A stretch of 64,000 bases of DNA, taken from contig NW_017567008.1 of the NCBI RefSeq assembly GCF_001661265.1, forward strand, positions 1 through 64,000, read 5' to 3'. The notes under the pieces were generated by a model. The model did no database searches. It was not told the origin of the DNA and worked only from the letters and a program-made list of their open reading frames with translations. Made by a program: the position numbers and the translations under genes. Shown here piece by piece: positions 63,119-64,000 of the stretch. How positions within the stretch are numbered: the first letter of the stretch is position 1; every line of letters starts with the position of its first letter. Source of the stretch: Saitoella complicata NRRL Y-17804 (taxonomy: Eukaryota > Ascomycota > Saitoellomycetes > Saitoellales > Saitoellaceae).

Positions 63119-64000
63119 TGGATCGGATCAATTGGTTGCAGTGTGTAGAGGTTGTCAGGTGGTGAGGGGTAATGGAAGTGGACTTTCGGGGCGGAATAAA
63201 TAGGCGGGAGAATCAATTGAGGAGAAGGGAGGTCTTGGAGGCGCGTGACGTAGCGCAACCTGATCCGCCATTCCGATTAAAACGCGGAAGAAGGTTAAGG
63301 GTTTGGGCTGGATCGGCACAGGAATTGCCGTGTACAAGTGGTTGCAACGGCCGTGCGACGGGGAACCTGGGCAGCTCGCGGAGGGCGAACGTCACTGGTT
63401 GCTTGCAGCCCGCGCGCCAACGCAAGGGAGCCTCTGATAGGCAGAGGATAGGAGAATTCACACGACAAGCCTACAGCTGCTTTGAACAATCCTCCTTGTC
63501 GTACGAATCCTCAGTCGCAATCCTCTCGCTCCCTTCTGCCCCTCGTATGCCTCATCTCCTTATTCACGATCAGCACAATGGCCCACGACAGCCGCGATCA
63601 CCCCACCCTTCATCTCCTCATCCCTCGCCTCCCTCCCTTGATCCGATATCTCCCTCACCAGCAAATCATCCGTATCGCATTCCTAGAAAGAGGTATCCTG
63701 GTTTCACCGTTAATTTCACCTCCAGGTGGCGTGGAGGAGGGGGCGAGCCTTGGAGCACCTAGGAGGGGCAGGGTGGGGCCCCAAGTGGAGCACCCCAGCG
63801 GTGCCCCACTTTGACGGGGGATTTGGGCATGCCCCGCTGGGACATGTGTCAGAGGTAGCGACGTCGAGAAGGATAAGGCGATGAGGCACCCAACGATTAT
63901 CAGAAGGTAAAAGAAAGAAAGGAGAAGGAGAAGGAGAGGAGCAGAGTAAGAATGCAATTGACGTCACGGACTACAGATCACGATGTCCCTCGACCTCGTC
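63119..64000. other. FDH promoter and unresolved right end
   Basis: FDH promoter to about 63300. A plus-strand frame with ATG at 63578 (MAHDSRDHPTLHLLIPRLPP) and a possible donor at 63692 could be the first exon of a gene leaving the window, but no family is visible. A hairpin lies at 63783-63811. Confidence 0.35.
63783..63811. repeat. Short strong inverted repeat
   Basis: Arms AAGTGGAGCACC and GGTGCCCCACTT pair over 12 bases with one mismatch around a 5-base loop (CCAGC). It lies in a GC-rich patch with no assigned function. Confidence 0.7.

Overview
The window is fungal nuclear DNA. Evidence: the 3' end of 18S rRNA, ITS1 and a complete 5.8S gene at the left edge; many short introns (about 50-85 bp, donors mostly GTAC/GTAT/GTAAGT); a Cnp1/Cse4-like centromeric histone; a large fungal NAD-glutamate dehydrogenase; and a mitochondrial-type NAD formate dehydrogenase. 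The 5.8S and ITS text looks like an early-diverging lineage (chytrid-like is my best guess) rather than a typical ascomycete or basidiomycete; this is recognition from memory, not a search. Six identical 5S rRNA genes are dispersed between protein genes on both strands.

Layout. 1-820: a broken rDNA unit (no 28S). 822-4813: SEC22 R-SNARE and a Gyp7-like Rab GAP. 5039-8390: a LINE and probably a second LINE relic. 9102-12271: an ASXH/DEUBAD chromatin protein facing a GAS2-domain protein. 12631: tRNA-Ser(AGA). 13101-17772: cohesin loader MAU2/SCC4, LOC1, Derlin and CENP-A. 18195-18780: Tc1/mariner relic, then a 5S gene. 19281-28108: NEO1-type P4-ATPase, a Cys-rich orphan, COG1, and an unknown basic protein. 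30076-33107: GSK3 kinase and an MCUR1/CCDC90-family protein. 33204-34972: two 5S genes flanking a broken GH27 alpha-galactosidase. 35869-42282: SEC16, then a second tRNA-Ser(AGA). 44077-53189: PNRC/Edc1-like decapping factor, TFIIF alpha, eRF1 and NAD-GDH. 53391-63116: three more 5S genes among an HD-domain protein, Ntr2-like splicing factor, Aim32-like ferredoxin, TrhO/TSTD2-like rhodanese, a phosphopantetheinyl transferase fused to an extra N-terminal domain, and formate dehydrogenase.

The genes are mostly housekeeping. Several act in the early secretory pathway (SEC22, Gyp7-like GAP, Derlin, NEO1, COG1, SEC16), others in chromosome segregation (MAU2, CENP-A) or gene expression (TFIIF, eRF1, LOC1, Ntr2, PNRC). 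They are not an operon or biosynthetic cluster. I see no CRISPR array and no clear new defence-like system. The points most worth a second look are the PPTase fusion, the homogenised 5S copies with partly shared flanks, the alpha-galactosidase that appears to have lost both catalytic aspartates, and block-wise switching of synonymous codon style within genes.
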